Of a DNA stretch of 35,443 nucleotides, positions 21,756 through 28,813 are shown piece by piece. The stretch is from Pelagibius sp. (lineage in GTDB: Bacteria; Pseudomonadota; Alphaproteobacteria; Kiloniellales; Kiloniellaceae). The translations under genes and the position numbers were made by a program. The stretch is taken from the NCBI RefSeq assembly GCF_028289705.1, contig NZ_JANQOI010000065.1, positions 1-35,443 of the forward strand. Direction: 5' to 3'. Positions within the stretch are counted from its first letter, which is position 1, and the number at the start of each line of letters is the position of its first letter. The notes beneath the pieces are model-generated. The model did no database searches, was not told the DNA's origin, and saw only the letters and a list, made by a program, of their open reading frames with translations.

Positions 21756-22082
21756 TCAGGCGAAGAGGCCTTCGACGACCTTTCTTGCCTCAACCGCGTC
21801 TTTCGGTTGCTTCGGCGTGGCAGCCTTGCGTCCCGCCTCGGTCAACTTGCAGACCGTCCAATCCGGCTTGATGGGGTTCTCGAACCAGGGTTCGGCCCAG
21901 CCTTGCTCGATGCAGCTGCGGATGGTGCGGCTGTCGTATTTCTGACCATAGTGATCAAACAACGGTAACTTGCCGCCGGGCTGGTCAAGGCCGCGGCGCA
22001 ACCAAGCGATCTGCGTCACAGTCGGGCGGACTCGCCGCCGCCTGCCGTCGAGCGCTTGGACCGTGGGGGACAAATCGGCCAT
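21756..22082 (-). CDS. Small uncharacterised protein
   Basis: 108 residues from ATG 22082, which follows a good GGAGAGAG ribosome site; the frame stays open further upstream but would run over the cutA 5' end. Contains PTVTQIAWLRRGLDQPGGKL, YDSRTIRSCIEQGWAEPWFE and DWTVCKLTEAGRKAA, a pattern suggesting a small winged-helix-like domain (the last piece resembles the wing of PadR/MarR-type folds). No family is recognised. Strongly basic N-terminal segment (DGRRRRVRP) could contact nucleic acid. Convergent with the HerA-like gene. Confidence 0.65.
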   Translation of the reverse strand: MADLSPTVQALDGRRRRVRPTVTQIAWLRRGLDQPGGKLPLFDHYGQKYDSRTIRSCIEQGWAEPWFENPIKPDWTVCKLTEAGRKAATPKQPKDAVEARKVVEGLFA

Positions 22083-22151
22083 GCTCTCTCTCCGGGCTAG
22101 GCCGCTATGGTACGATAGCTTGACGGAGAAAGCGAATCGGGAGCCCGGCGC

Positions 22152-22472
22152 CTGTCCTGCTGTCTGGTCTATGTCACCACCGCCGATGTGGAGGAAGCGC
22201 GCAGCATCGGGCGTGCCATGGTTAAGGCGCGCCTGGCGGCCTGTGCGAACATCGTCCCGGCAATCCACCCGATCTTCTGGTGGGATGGCGAGGTTCAGGA
22301 AGGCGAGGAGAGCCTGCTGCTGCTGAAAACGCCCGAACACCTGGTGGAAGCCCTGACCGCTGCGGTGAAGGACCTTCACAGCTACGAATGCCCCTGTGTG
22401 GTCGCGCTGCCCATTGCCGGAGGAAACCGCGGCTTTCTCGACTGGATCGCCACGGAGACCGGGGACCGGTAA
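22152..22472 (+). CDS. cutA: Divalent-cation tolerance protein CutA (start codon uncertain)
   Basis: CutA1-type trimeric protein, named for copper tolerance. Core: CLVYVTTADVEEARSIGRA, KARLAACANIVPAIHPIFWW, EESLLLLKTPEHLVEALTA and YECPCVVALPIAGGN. The first strand (CLVYVTTAD) lies upstream of the only canonical start in the frame, GTG 22188. Between the in-frame TAG at 22116 and that GTG there is no ATG, GTG or TTG. I place the start at CTG 22152, which has GGGAG about 8 bases upstream. A start at 22188 would remove the first beta strand, and a sequencing frameshift is possible. Confidence 0.8.
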   Translation: MSCCLVYVTTADVEEARSIGRAMVKARLAACANIVPAIHPIFWWDGEVQEGEESLLLLKTPEHLVEALTAAVKDLHSYECPCVVALPIAGGNRGFLDWIATETGDR

Positions 22473-22492
22473 GGCCCTGCGGGGAAAACGCC

Positions 22493-22648
22493 TTAGTCCT
22501 GGCGTGGCAACAAATGGCGCACGGAGTTCCGGTATTCCGGGTCCCAGACCAGCCGCTCCAGATCGATCTGCGCCTCGAAATCCGCAGAGGTCCGCGGGTT
22601 GCAGTCATTGGGGGCAAAACTGCCTGATTGTTCTTCCTGTCCGAGCAT
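22493..22648 (-). CDS. Possible small protein of 51 residues
   Basis: ATG 22648 follows GGGAACA on the minus strand. The product is acidic and has DFEAQIDLERLVWDPEYRNS followed by VRHLLPRQD at the C-terminus, which looks like a genuine short alpha-helical protein rather than an antisense shadow. No family is recognised. The surrounding 22473-22900 stretch is otherwise without a gene that I can support. Coding status rests on composition and the ribosome site only. Confidence 0.4.
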   Translation of the reverse strand: MLGQEEQSGSFAPNDCNPRTSADFEAQIDLERLVWDPEYRNSVRHLLPRQD

Positions 22649-22900
22649 GTGCCTGTTCCCGCCGCGTTTTGGCTTTGTTTGTGAGGATTTCATTGCCGGC
22701 CATGCTGCCGGGACGGCATGGCGCCCGGGCGGCGGGATCGTGGCCCTCTCGTGATGGATTACGGCACAACCGTGGCAAGCGCGTTTTCGGCTAAACACCG
22801 CGCTGACCCCGCCACCGCATAGCAGCCTTGCAGGGCGGCGCCTTGCTGGCCGCCGCGTTGCCGTATAGAAAAAATTCCAGAAAGCCAAAGGGGTATTGTC

Positions 22901-24100
22901 ATGAGGGCCAGTCCGGCGGGCCTGACATTGTTGTTTTCGTGCCTGGGCCACGCCTACATGCACCTTTGCACGGCTTTCTATTTCGTCATCGCCCTCTCGC
23001 TCGAAGCCGAGTGGGACATTCCCAACCACGAACTGATCAAGCTCTGGGCCATCGGCTCGCTTCTCGTGGGTTTGGCGGCCCTCCCGTCCGGCTGGCTGGC
23101 GGACCGCTGGTCGACGACGGGCATGATGACGATCTACTTCGTGGGCCTCGGCCTTTCCGGCATCGTCTGCGGTCTGGTCGATTCGACGACAGCGCTGATG
23201 CTGGGGCTGGCCGCTGTCGGACTGTTCAGCGCCATCTATCATCCCGTGGGCATCGCCTGGCTGGTGCGCAGCGCGAAGAAGCGCGGCATGGCGCTGGCGG
23301 TGAACGGCATCTTCGGCTCGCTGGGCGTGGCCTCGGCCGGTCTGGTGGCCGGCGTTCTGATCGATGCCATCAGTTGGCGCGCCGCCTTTATCATTCCGGG
23401 GATCGTCTGTCTGGTGACCGGAGTCGCGCTCTTCGTGGCGGTGCGTCTGGGCATGGTCGACGACGGGCAGTCCCGGAAGCCGGTCGACCCGCCCCCCTCC
23501 CGGCAGGACATGGTCAGAGTCTATGCCATTCTGCTGCTGACGATGCTGGTCATGGGACTGCTGTTCCACGCAACCCAGGCCTCGCTCCCCAAGGTCTTCG
23601 ACCTGCGCCTGCGCGACATCGCAGGGGAGGGCGCTCTCGGCATCGGCCTCCTGGTGGCGGTGGTCTACACCGTCGGCGGGGTCATGCAGCTTGTCGGCGG
23701 TTGGCTGGCGGACCGTTTCCCTCTGAAGCCGATCTATCTCAGCGCCTTCCTGCTGCAGGTGCCGGTCATGGCACTGCTGGCGACGGCAGGATCGGGCCCG
23801 CTGATCGCGCTTGCCGTGCTGACGGTCATCCTCAGTGCCGCCGCGCTGCCGGCAGAAAACATGCTGCTGGCCCGCTACACGCCGCAGCGCCACCAAAGCC
23901 TCGCCTACGGGGTCAAGTTCGTCCTGGCCTTCGTCATCGCCAATCCGGCCATCCTGCTGGCCTCCTGGGTCGAAGGACAAACCGGAGAGTTCGTCTGGCT
24001 CTATCTTATCCTGGCCGCGACCGCCGGTGCGGCCACCGTGGTCGCCTTCTTTCTGCCCAACAAACGGCCTCAGGCGACCGTCGCCGTGCCGGCCGAGTAA
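22901..24100 (+). CDS. MFS transporter
   Basis: 399-residue carrier with about 12 membrane helices. Both MFS half-signatures are present: GWLADRWSTTGMMT after helix 2 and GGWLADRFPLKPIYL in the second half, plus FSAIYHPVGIAWLVRSAKKR, typical of the YfcJ/fosmidomycin-resistance-like clade. The central loop (about 185-205) is Pro-rich. Substrate unknown. It stands alone, convergent with metY, with a 123-base gap that shows no obvious terminator. Confidence 0.88.
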   Translation: MRASPAGLTLLFSCLGHAYMHLCTAFYFVIALSLEAEWDIPNHELIKLWAIGSLLVGLAALPSGWLADRWSTTGMMTIYFVGLGLSGIVCGLVDSTTALMLGLAAVGLFSAIYHPVGIAWLVRSAKKRGMALAVNGIFGSLGVASAGLVAGVLIDAISWRAAFIIPGIVCLVTGVALFVAVRLGMVDDGQSRKPVDPPPSRQDMVRVYAILLLTMLVMGLLFHATQASLPKVFDLRLRDIAGEGALGIGLLVAVVYTVGGVMQLVGGWLADRFPLKPIYLSAFLLQVPVMALLATAGSGPLIALAVLTVILSAAALPAENMLLARYTPQRHQSLAYGVKFVLAFVIANPAILLASWVEGQTGEFVWLYLILAATAGAATVVAFFLPNKRPQATVAVPAE

Positions 24101-24223
24101 CAGCCTCTTCTTCGCGAACTCGCCCCTATCTCCGACCTCCAAACCTGTTGAAGTCGATCACCTCGAACACGTTGTGCCGACCGTCCGCGAGCCCGACGGG
24201 CGAAGCGAAACACTCGCGGCAAG

Positions 24224-25534
24224 TCAGTCGGCAGCGGCGGCGACGCGGGACGCGGCTGTCAGCGCCTGGTCCAGGTCGGCGACGAGGTCGTTGAGGGTTT
24301 CCAGGCCGACCGAGAGCCGCACCACCTCCGGCCCGGCCCCGGCCGCTTCGCGCTGTTCGTCGGTGAGCTGGCGGTGGGTGGTGGAGGCCGGATGGAGGAT
24401 CAGGGAGCGTGTGTCGCCGATGTTGGCCAGGTGCGAAAACAGCTCACAGGCCTCGACCACCTTCACGCCGGCCTCATAGCCGCCCTTCACACCGAAGGTG
24501 AAGACCGAGCCGGCGCCAAGGGGCAGATATTTCTGCGCAAGCGCGTGGTAGGGGCTGCTCGGCAGCGCGGCACAGGACACCCAGTCGACCTGCGGATGCG
24601 CTTCCAGGAATTCGGCGACCGCCTTCGCGTTTGCGCAGTGGCGCTCCATGCGCAGGCTCAGGGTCTCGCTGCCCAGAAGGGTCTGGAAAGCGTTCATCGG
24701 CGCCATGGTCGCCCCGAGATCGCGCAGCCCCACCGCGTGGGCCTGCATGGTGAAGGCCATGTCGCCGAAGGTCTCGTAGAAGCTGAGACCATGATAGGCC
24801 GGTTCCGGCTCGGCAAGGCCGGGGAACTTGCCGCTCCTGGACCAGTCGAAACGGCCCGAATCCACGACCGCGCCGCCCACCGAGGTGCCGTTGCCGGAGA
24901 GGAACTTGGTGGTCGAGTGGACCACCAGATCGGCCCCCCACTCGAACGGGCGGCAGAGATAGGGGGTGGCCATGGTGTTGTCGACGATGAGCGGGATGCC
25001 GGCGTCCTGGGCGATGGCGGCCAGGGCTTCCAGGTCGCTCACCACCCCGCCGGGGTTGGCCAGGCTCTCGACGAAGATCGCCTTGGTCCTGTCGGTCAGG
25101 GCGCGGCGCACCGCCTCCGGTTCGTCGACATCGACGAAGTCGACGTGCCAGTCGAACTTCTTGAAGGTCTTGCCGAACTGGGTGATGGAGCCGCCGTAGA
25201 GCCGGTTGGAGGCGATGAAGCGGTCGCCCGGTCCCATCAGCGCGAAGAAAGCGAGGATCTGGGCCGCGTGGCCGGAGGCGCAGCAGGTGGCGCCGCGTCC
25301 GCCTTCCAGGCTCGCCAGACGCTCCTCCAGCGCCGCCACCGTGGGGTTGGTCAGGCGCGAATAGATGAAGCCGAAGGTCTGCAGGTTGAACAGCGATGCG
25401 GCGTGGTCGGCGTCGTGAAAGACGTAGGAGGTGTTCTGGAAGATCGGCGTCTGGCGCGCGCCGGTCACCGGTTCCGGCTGGGTGCCGGCATGGATCATAC
25501 GGGTTTCGAAGCCGGGGGTCTTGTTGCTCTTCAT
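24224..25534 (-). CDS. metY: O-acetylhomoserine aminocarboxypropyltransferase/sulfhydrylase
   Basis: PLP enzyme of the Cys/Met metabolism family that makes homocysteine (or methionine) from O-acetylhomoserine and sulfide (or methanethiol). Markers: FETRMIHAGTQPEPVTGARQ, PIFQNTSYVFHDADHAASLF, YSRLTNPTVAALEERLASLE, the PLP lysine in VVHSTTKFLSGNGTSVGG (Lys210), and the C-terminal NIGDTRSLILHPASTTHRQL. The 436-residue length separates MetY from the shorter MetB/MetZ. A CoA-binding protein gene ends 13 bases upstream, so the two form an operon. Confidence 0.93.
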   Translation of the reverse strand: MKSNKTPGFETRMIHAGTQPEPVTGARQTPIFQNTSYVFHDADHAASLFNLQTFGFIYSRLTNPTVAALEERLASLEGGRGATCCASGHAAQILAFFALMGPGDRFIASNRLYGGSITQFGKTFKKFDWHVDFVDVDEPEAVRRALTDRTKAIFVESLANPGGVVSDLEALAAIAQDAGIPLIVDNTMATPYLCRPFEWGADLVVHSTTKFLSGNGTSVGGAVVDSGRFDWSRSGKFPGLAEPEPAYHGLSFYETFGDMAFTMQAHAVGLRDLGATMAPMNAFQTLLGSETLSLRMERHCANAKAVAEFLEAHPQVDWVSCAALPSSPYHALAQKYLPLGAGSVFTFGVKGGYEAGVKVVEACELFSHLANIGDTRSLILHPASTTHRQLTDEQREAAGAGPEVVRLSVGLETLNDLVADLDQALTAASRVAAAAD

Positions 25535-25547
25535 GGCGTGGTCTTCT

Positions 25548-26051
25548 TCATGTCAGGCGGACCCTCCGCCGCTTGGCGGTGATGATGCCGGAGTCGAAGC
25601 CGCCCCAGGAGAGCTCCGCATGCAGCCGGCCGAACTCGATCTTGGGGCAGCGGTCCATCACCACCGTCAGGCCGGCGGCCTCGGCCCTGCGTGCCGCCTC
25701 CTCGTTGATCACGCCGAGCTGCATCCAGACCACGCGGATGCCCTTGTCCGCGGCCACGGCGATGGCTTCGTCGGTGATCGGCCCGGCCGCCGCGGAGTTG
25801 CGGAAGATGTCCACCATCTCGAACTTGTGCGGAATCTCGGTGAGGTTGGCGTAGACCGTCTCGCCCAGGATCTCGCCGCCCGCCGCGCCGGGGTTCACGG
25901 GGATTACACGGTAGCCCTTTTCCTGCAGGTATTTCATGGCAAAGAAGCTGGGCCGGTTCCACTTCGGCGAGGCACCGACCATGGCAATGGCCTTGGTGCT
26001 GTGAAGGATCGCCAGCAGGTCCTTGTTTGTGTAGGTCAGGGCATCGCTCAT
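25548..26051 (-). CDS. CoA-binding (YccU-like) protein
   Basis: 167 residues with a single Rossmann CoA_binding domain: AIAMVGASPKWNRPSFFAM, QEKGYRVIPVNPGAAGGEIL, VDIFRNSAAAGPITDEAIAV, VVWMQLGVINEEAARRAEAA and VVMDRCPKIEFGRL. Related to the N-terminal part of succinyl-CoA synthetase alpha, but lacking the catalytic His domain. Often placed next to metY in alphaproteobacteria; role unknown. Its ATG is only 4 bases from the edge of element B, so its leader and possibly its ribosome site (CAGG) come from that element. Confidence 0.88.
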   Translation of the reverse strand: MSDALTYTNKDLLAILHSTKAIAMVGASPKWNRPSFFAMKYLQEKGYRVIPVNPGAAGGEILGETVYANLTEIPHKFEMVDIFRNSAAAGPITDEAIAVAADKGIRVVWMQLGVINEEAARRAEAAGLTVVMDRCPKIEFGRLHAELSWGGFDSGIITAKRRRVRLT

Positions 26052-26055
26052 GGGC

Positions 26056-26325
26056 TAGGGCCTGTTGATATTCATTTCGCCGTCGTGGCGGGAGCAGATA
26101 TGCGCCAGGGCTAGGAGCGGGCGGCGCCGTGGGGTGGTCCCCCACAAGGCGTCCGCGACGCAGCCCTGGCGAATATCTGCCCCGTCCCAAAGGGATCCGG
26201 CGGATTTGGCCCGCGGCCGCGTCGCTCCTCGTCGAATATGCTTTGGCATGTCCTTCCTCGTCGCTCCTAACCGCAGGCCAAATTCGCTCGGACCACAACG
26301 GCGAAATGAATCTCAACAGGCCCTA
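26056..26325. mobile_element. MITE-like palindromic element B (270 bp), TA-flanked
   Basis: Terminal inverted repeats of 33 bp match at 31 positions (26056-26088 with 26293-26325, beginning TAGGGCCTGTTGA). Nested inside are gcagatatgcgccagggct near 26095-26113 pairing with agccctggcgaatatctgc near 26162-26182 (one mismatch), a small gtgggg/ccccac hairpin between them, and cggatttggcc pairing with ggccaaattcg further right (one mismatch). TA lies at both ends. No ORF inside looks real. The right-hand TA is part of the TAG stop of the mscS gene. Same length and architecture as element A but different sequence. Mobility is inferred from structure. Confidence 0.75.
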
Positions 26326-27495
26326 ATCGGCTGCCTGTTTCGCGGGGGCGCCAGAGGTGTCCTTCTCATCGCCCGGAGGCACGAACGCTTCGGGCCGGTC
26401 GTCGGGCAGGCTCTCGACGTAGAGCGACTGGCTCGGGAAGGCGAAGCCGCTGCCGGCCCCTTCGACCACGGTCATGATGTGGTAGGCCAGCCGCTCCTTG
26501 ATCTCCAGCCATTCGCCCCAATTGGTGGTCCTGGTGAAGCAATAGAGCATGATGTCGATGGAGGAGTCGCTGAAGCGGTCGATGCGCACGAAGGTGGAGG
26601 CGTCTTCGGGCGGCACGAAGTCTTCGCTCTCTAGCACGTAGGTCTCGATTCCATCGCGGATTTTGCGGAGCTGGTCCACGGTCGTTCGATACTCGACGCC
26701 GATCATCCAGTAGATGCGCCGGTGGGTCATGGCGCTGAAATTCGTGACGGCGTTGTCGGAGAGCTTGGCATTGGGCACGAAGACCGGCGCCTTGTCGAAG
26801 CGGCGCACCCGGGTCGAGCGGAAGCCGATGGTCTCCACCGTGCCCTCGACCACCCCCTCCACGCGGATCCAGTCGCCGGGATGGAAGCGCTTCTCGGCGA
26901 GCACCAGGATGCCGGCGATGAGGTTCTTGAAGAGATCCTGCGCGCCCAGGGCAACGGCGACGCCGAACAGCCCGAGGCCGGCGATGATCGGCCCCACCTC
27001 GATGCCCCAGATCTCCAGGGTGGTGGCCACGCCGATGAAGACGATGCCGATCTTGGTGGCCTTCACCAGCCATTCGATCATCGGCCGGGTGAAGACGCGC
27101 TCCAGGCGCTGGAACAGGAAGGAGAGGGGGCCGATGGCGTTGAAGAAGCCCCAGAAGATGGTGAGGACGACGAGGGAGCGCAGGATGTTGTCGACGATCA
27201 GCTTGAAGGTTCCCTGCGGCTCCAGGTACTCGGCCGCGAAGAACACGCCCATCACCACGGGAATGAAGCGCACCGGCTGTTCCAGAGCGGCAATCAACTC
27301 GTCGTCGAAGCGGCCTTCGGTCCGGCTCACGAAGCGTTTGAGGCGGGACAGCACAACGGTCGTGAAAAGGCGCCGGAACACCAGAAAGACCAGAAGGATG
27401 CCCAGGGCGATGAGCAGCCGGCCGATCTCGATTCCGAGAAACCCATGGGCCCATACGTCCAAGACCAGGGCCCAAAACTCCTGCAACGTCTGCAT
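26323..27495 (-). CDS. MscS-family mechanosensitive channel
   Basis: 390 residues with about five membrane helices in the first 190 residues. The MscS pore helix and beta domain follow: GLGLFGVAVALGAQDLFKNL, ILVLAEKRFHPGDWIRVEGV, VEGTVETIGFRSTRVRRFDK and APVFVPNAKLSDNAVTNFS. Opens under membrane tension to release solutes. The tail (about 350-390) is Pro/Ala-rich and acidic. Its stop codon TAG is shared with the right end of element B, so the last residues may be younger than the rest. Lies 41 bases after echA on the same strand. Confidence 0.92.
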   Translation of the reverse strand: MQTLQEFWALVLDVWAHGFLGIEIGRLLIALGILLVFLVFRRLFTTVVLSRLKRFVSRTEGRFDDELIAALEQPVRFIPVVMGVFFAAEYLEPQGTFKLIVDNILRSLVVLTIFWGFFNAIGPLSFLFQRLERVFTRPMIEWLVKATKIGIVFIGVATTLEIWGIEVGPIIAGLGLFGVAVALGAQDLFKNLIAGILVLAEKRFHPGDWIRVEGVVEGTVETIGFRSTRVRRFDKAPVFVPNAKLSDNAVTNFSAMTHRRIYWMIGVEYRTTVDQLRKIRDGIETYVLESEDFVPPEDASTFVRIDRFSDSSIDIMLYCFTRTTNWGEWLEIKERLAYHIMTVVEGAGSGFAFPSQSLYVESLPDDRPEAFVPPGDEKDTSGAPAKQAAD

Positions 27496-27536
27496 CGGAA
27501 AAAGAACTCTCTATAGCTGCGCCCGGCCGCCGCGGC

Positions 27537-28343
27537 CTAGCGGCCTTCCCACTCAGGTTTGCGCTTTTCGATGAAGGCGTCGATACCCTCTTCGGCATCG
27601 CGCGCCAGCATGTTGGTGGTCATGACTTCGCTGGCGTAGGCATAAGCCTCGACCAGGCCGAACTCGATCTGCCGGTAAAAGGCCTCCTTGCCGATCTTCA
27701 GGGTAAGCGGCGATTTCGCGATGACCCTCTCGGCCAGCCGGATGGTCTCTTCGTCCAGCCGCTCTTGCGGGACTGCGTGGTTGATCAGGCCGAACTGTAT
27801 CGCCCGGTCGCTGTCGATCATCTCGCCGGTCAGCAGCATCTCCATCGCCTGCTTGCGCGGCACCGCCCGGGAGAGCGCCACCATCGGCGTCGAGCAGAAG
27901 AGGCCGATGTTGACCCCCGGCGTGCCGAAGCGGGCCGTATCGGCCGCCACCGCCAGGTCGCAGGTCGCCACCAGTTGGCAGCCCGCCGCCGTCGCGATGC
28001 CGTGGACCTTGGCGATCACCGGCTGGGGCAGGGTGGTCAGGGACACCATCAGCTTGCTGCATTGCCGGAACACACCCTGGAAGAAGGCCCGGTCGCCGCC
28101 CCTGGTGCGCAGTTCCTTGAGGTCGTGGCCGGCGCAGAAGCCCTTGCCGGCGCCTTCGATCACCACGGCGCGAACCGACGGGTCTTCGGCGATCTCGTCG
28201 AGACAGCCCTGCAGCTCCGCCATCAGGCCGGTGGAGAGCGCATTGTACTGCGCGGGGCGGTTGAGGGTGAGGCTTGCGATGCCCTCACGGTCGGAGCGGA
28301 GAAGGAGGGGCGGCTCGCTCGCCCGGGCGGCTTCGGCTGACAT
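27537..28343 (-). CDS. Enoyl-CoA hydratase/isomerase family protein (ECHDC3-like)
   Basis: 268-residue crotonase-fold protein. The acyl-CoA oxyanion-hole segments are present: [26 protein letters not shown] and [20 protein letters not shown]. In the segment where classical [15 protein letters not shown] a catalytic Glu (QPEI-type), this one reads [20 protein letters not shown], as in the ECHDC3 clade. It may therefore lack ordinary hydratase activity. The start codon and first six codons lie inside the left 205-bp direct repeat, and a truncated copy of them recurs at 31067-31083. Divergent from paaI in the presumed original arrangement. Confidence 0.88.
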   Translation of the reverse strand: MSAEAARASEPPLLLRSDREGIASLTLNRPAQYNALSTGLMAELQGCLDEIAEDPSVRAVVIEGAGKGFCAGHDLKELRTRGGDRAFFQGVFRQCSKLMVSLTTLPQPVIAKVHGIATAAGCQLVATCDLAVAADTARFGTPGVNIGLFCSTPMVALSRAVPRKQAMEMLLTGEMIDSDRAIQFGLINHAVPQERLDEETIRLAERVIAKSPLTLKIGKEAFYRQIEFGLVEAYAYASEVMTTNMLARDAEEGIDAFIEKRKPEWEGR

Positions 28344-28531
28344 CTTTTCCTCTGGCCATCCTCTGGCCGTTTCCAGAACGCGCCCGACTTTGGCGCTTTC
28401 GCGGGCCTGAGTTCAAGGGGTAATAAGGCCCCACAACGCCAGGATATCCAAGCCAGAAAGTTCGAGGCGGAAGGCGCCGTCCAGATGGACCAAGACAGCC
28501 CTCTCCGCCGAACCGCGCTGGAGGAATCCAA
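28327..28531. repeat. Direct repeat, left copy (echA start to paaI codon 16)
   Basis: Matches 31067-31271 over 205 bases without gaps at an offset of 2740; I count about 17 differences (about 92% identity). It contains the echA start, the divergent intergenic region and the first 15-16 codons of the thioesterase gene. The similarity stops abruptly at 28531, where rpsI-like sequence begins. Confidence 0.93.
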
Positions 28532-28729
28532 TACGGTGAAGGGCGTTGGCCTCTCCGGCCAGGCCGGGGCGCTGCGCCACAGCATCTCCAAGGCGCTGAC
28601 GCTCTATGGGGCGGATCTGCGCTCGGTGCTCAAGCGCGGCGGTTTCCTGATCCGCGCCTCCCGCGTCGTGGAGCGCAAGAGGTATGCCGTGCCAAGGCGC
28701 GCCGGAGCCTCCAATACTCCAGGCGCTAA
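28485..28729 (+). pseudogene. Chimeric remnant: thioesterase N-terminus fused to decayed rpsI 3' end
   Basis: Opens like the downstream thioesterase ([15 protein letters not shown]), then from about 28533 follows the C-terminal third of ribosomal protein S9: [39 protein letters not shown]. The DNA matches intact rpsI 32631-32828 at about 84%. A one-base deletion near 28688 shifts the frame. If restored, the end reads [11 protein letters not shown]-stop (28727-28729), parallel to [11 protein letters not shown]-stop in rpsI. The unrestored frame stays open into the neighbouring oxidase gene on the other strand, which is chance. It cannot act as S9 because the body is missing. The stretch 28730-28813 is AT-rich and has no gene. 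Confidence 0.85.
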
Positions 28730-28813
28730 TCTAAAACGCTTTATTATCAGTATTTTATGCGGTGTATCCGGCTTCTGTGGCGCCGCTTGTTTTTGTCAAT
28801 CTCTCTGGCGGGA

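Noticed and set aside
20029-22082. A HerA-based phage-defence island
   Set aside because: No nuclease, Sir2, DUF4297 or other defence gene is beside the ATPase, and the surrounding genes look like ordinary chromosome.
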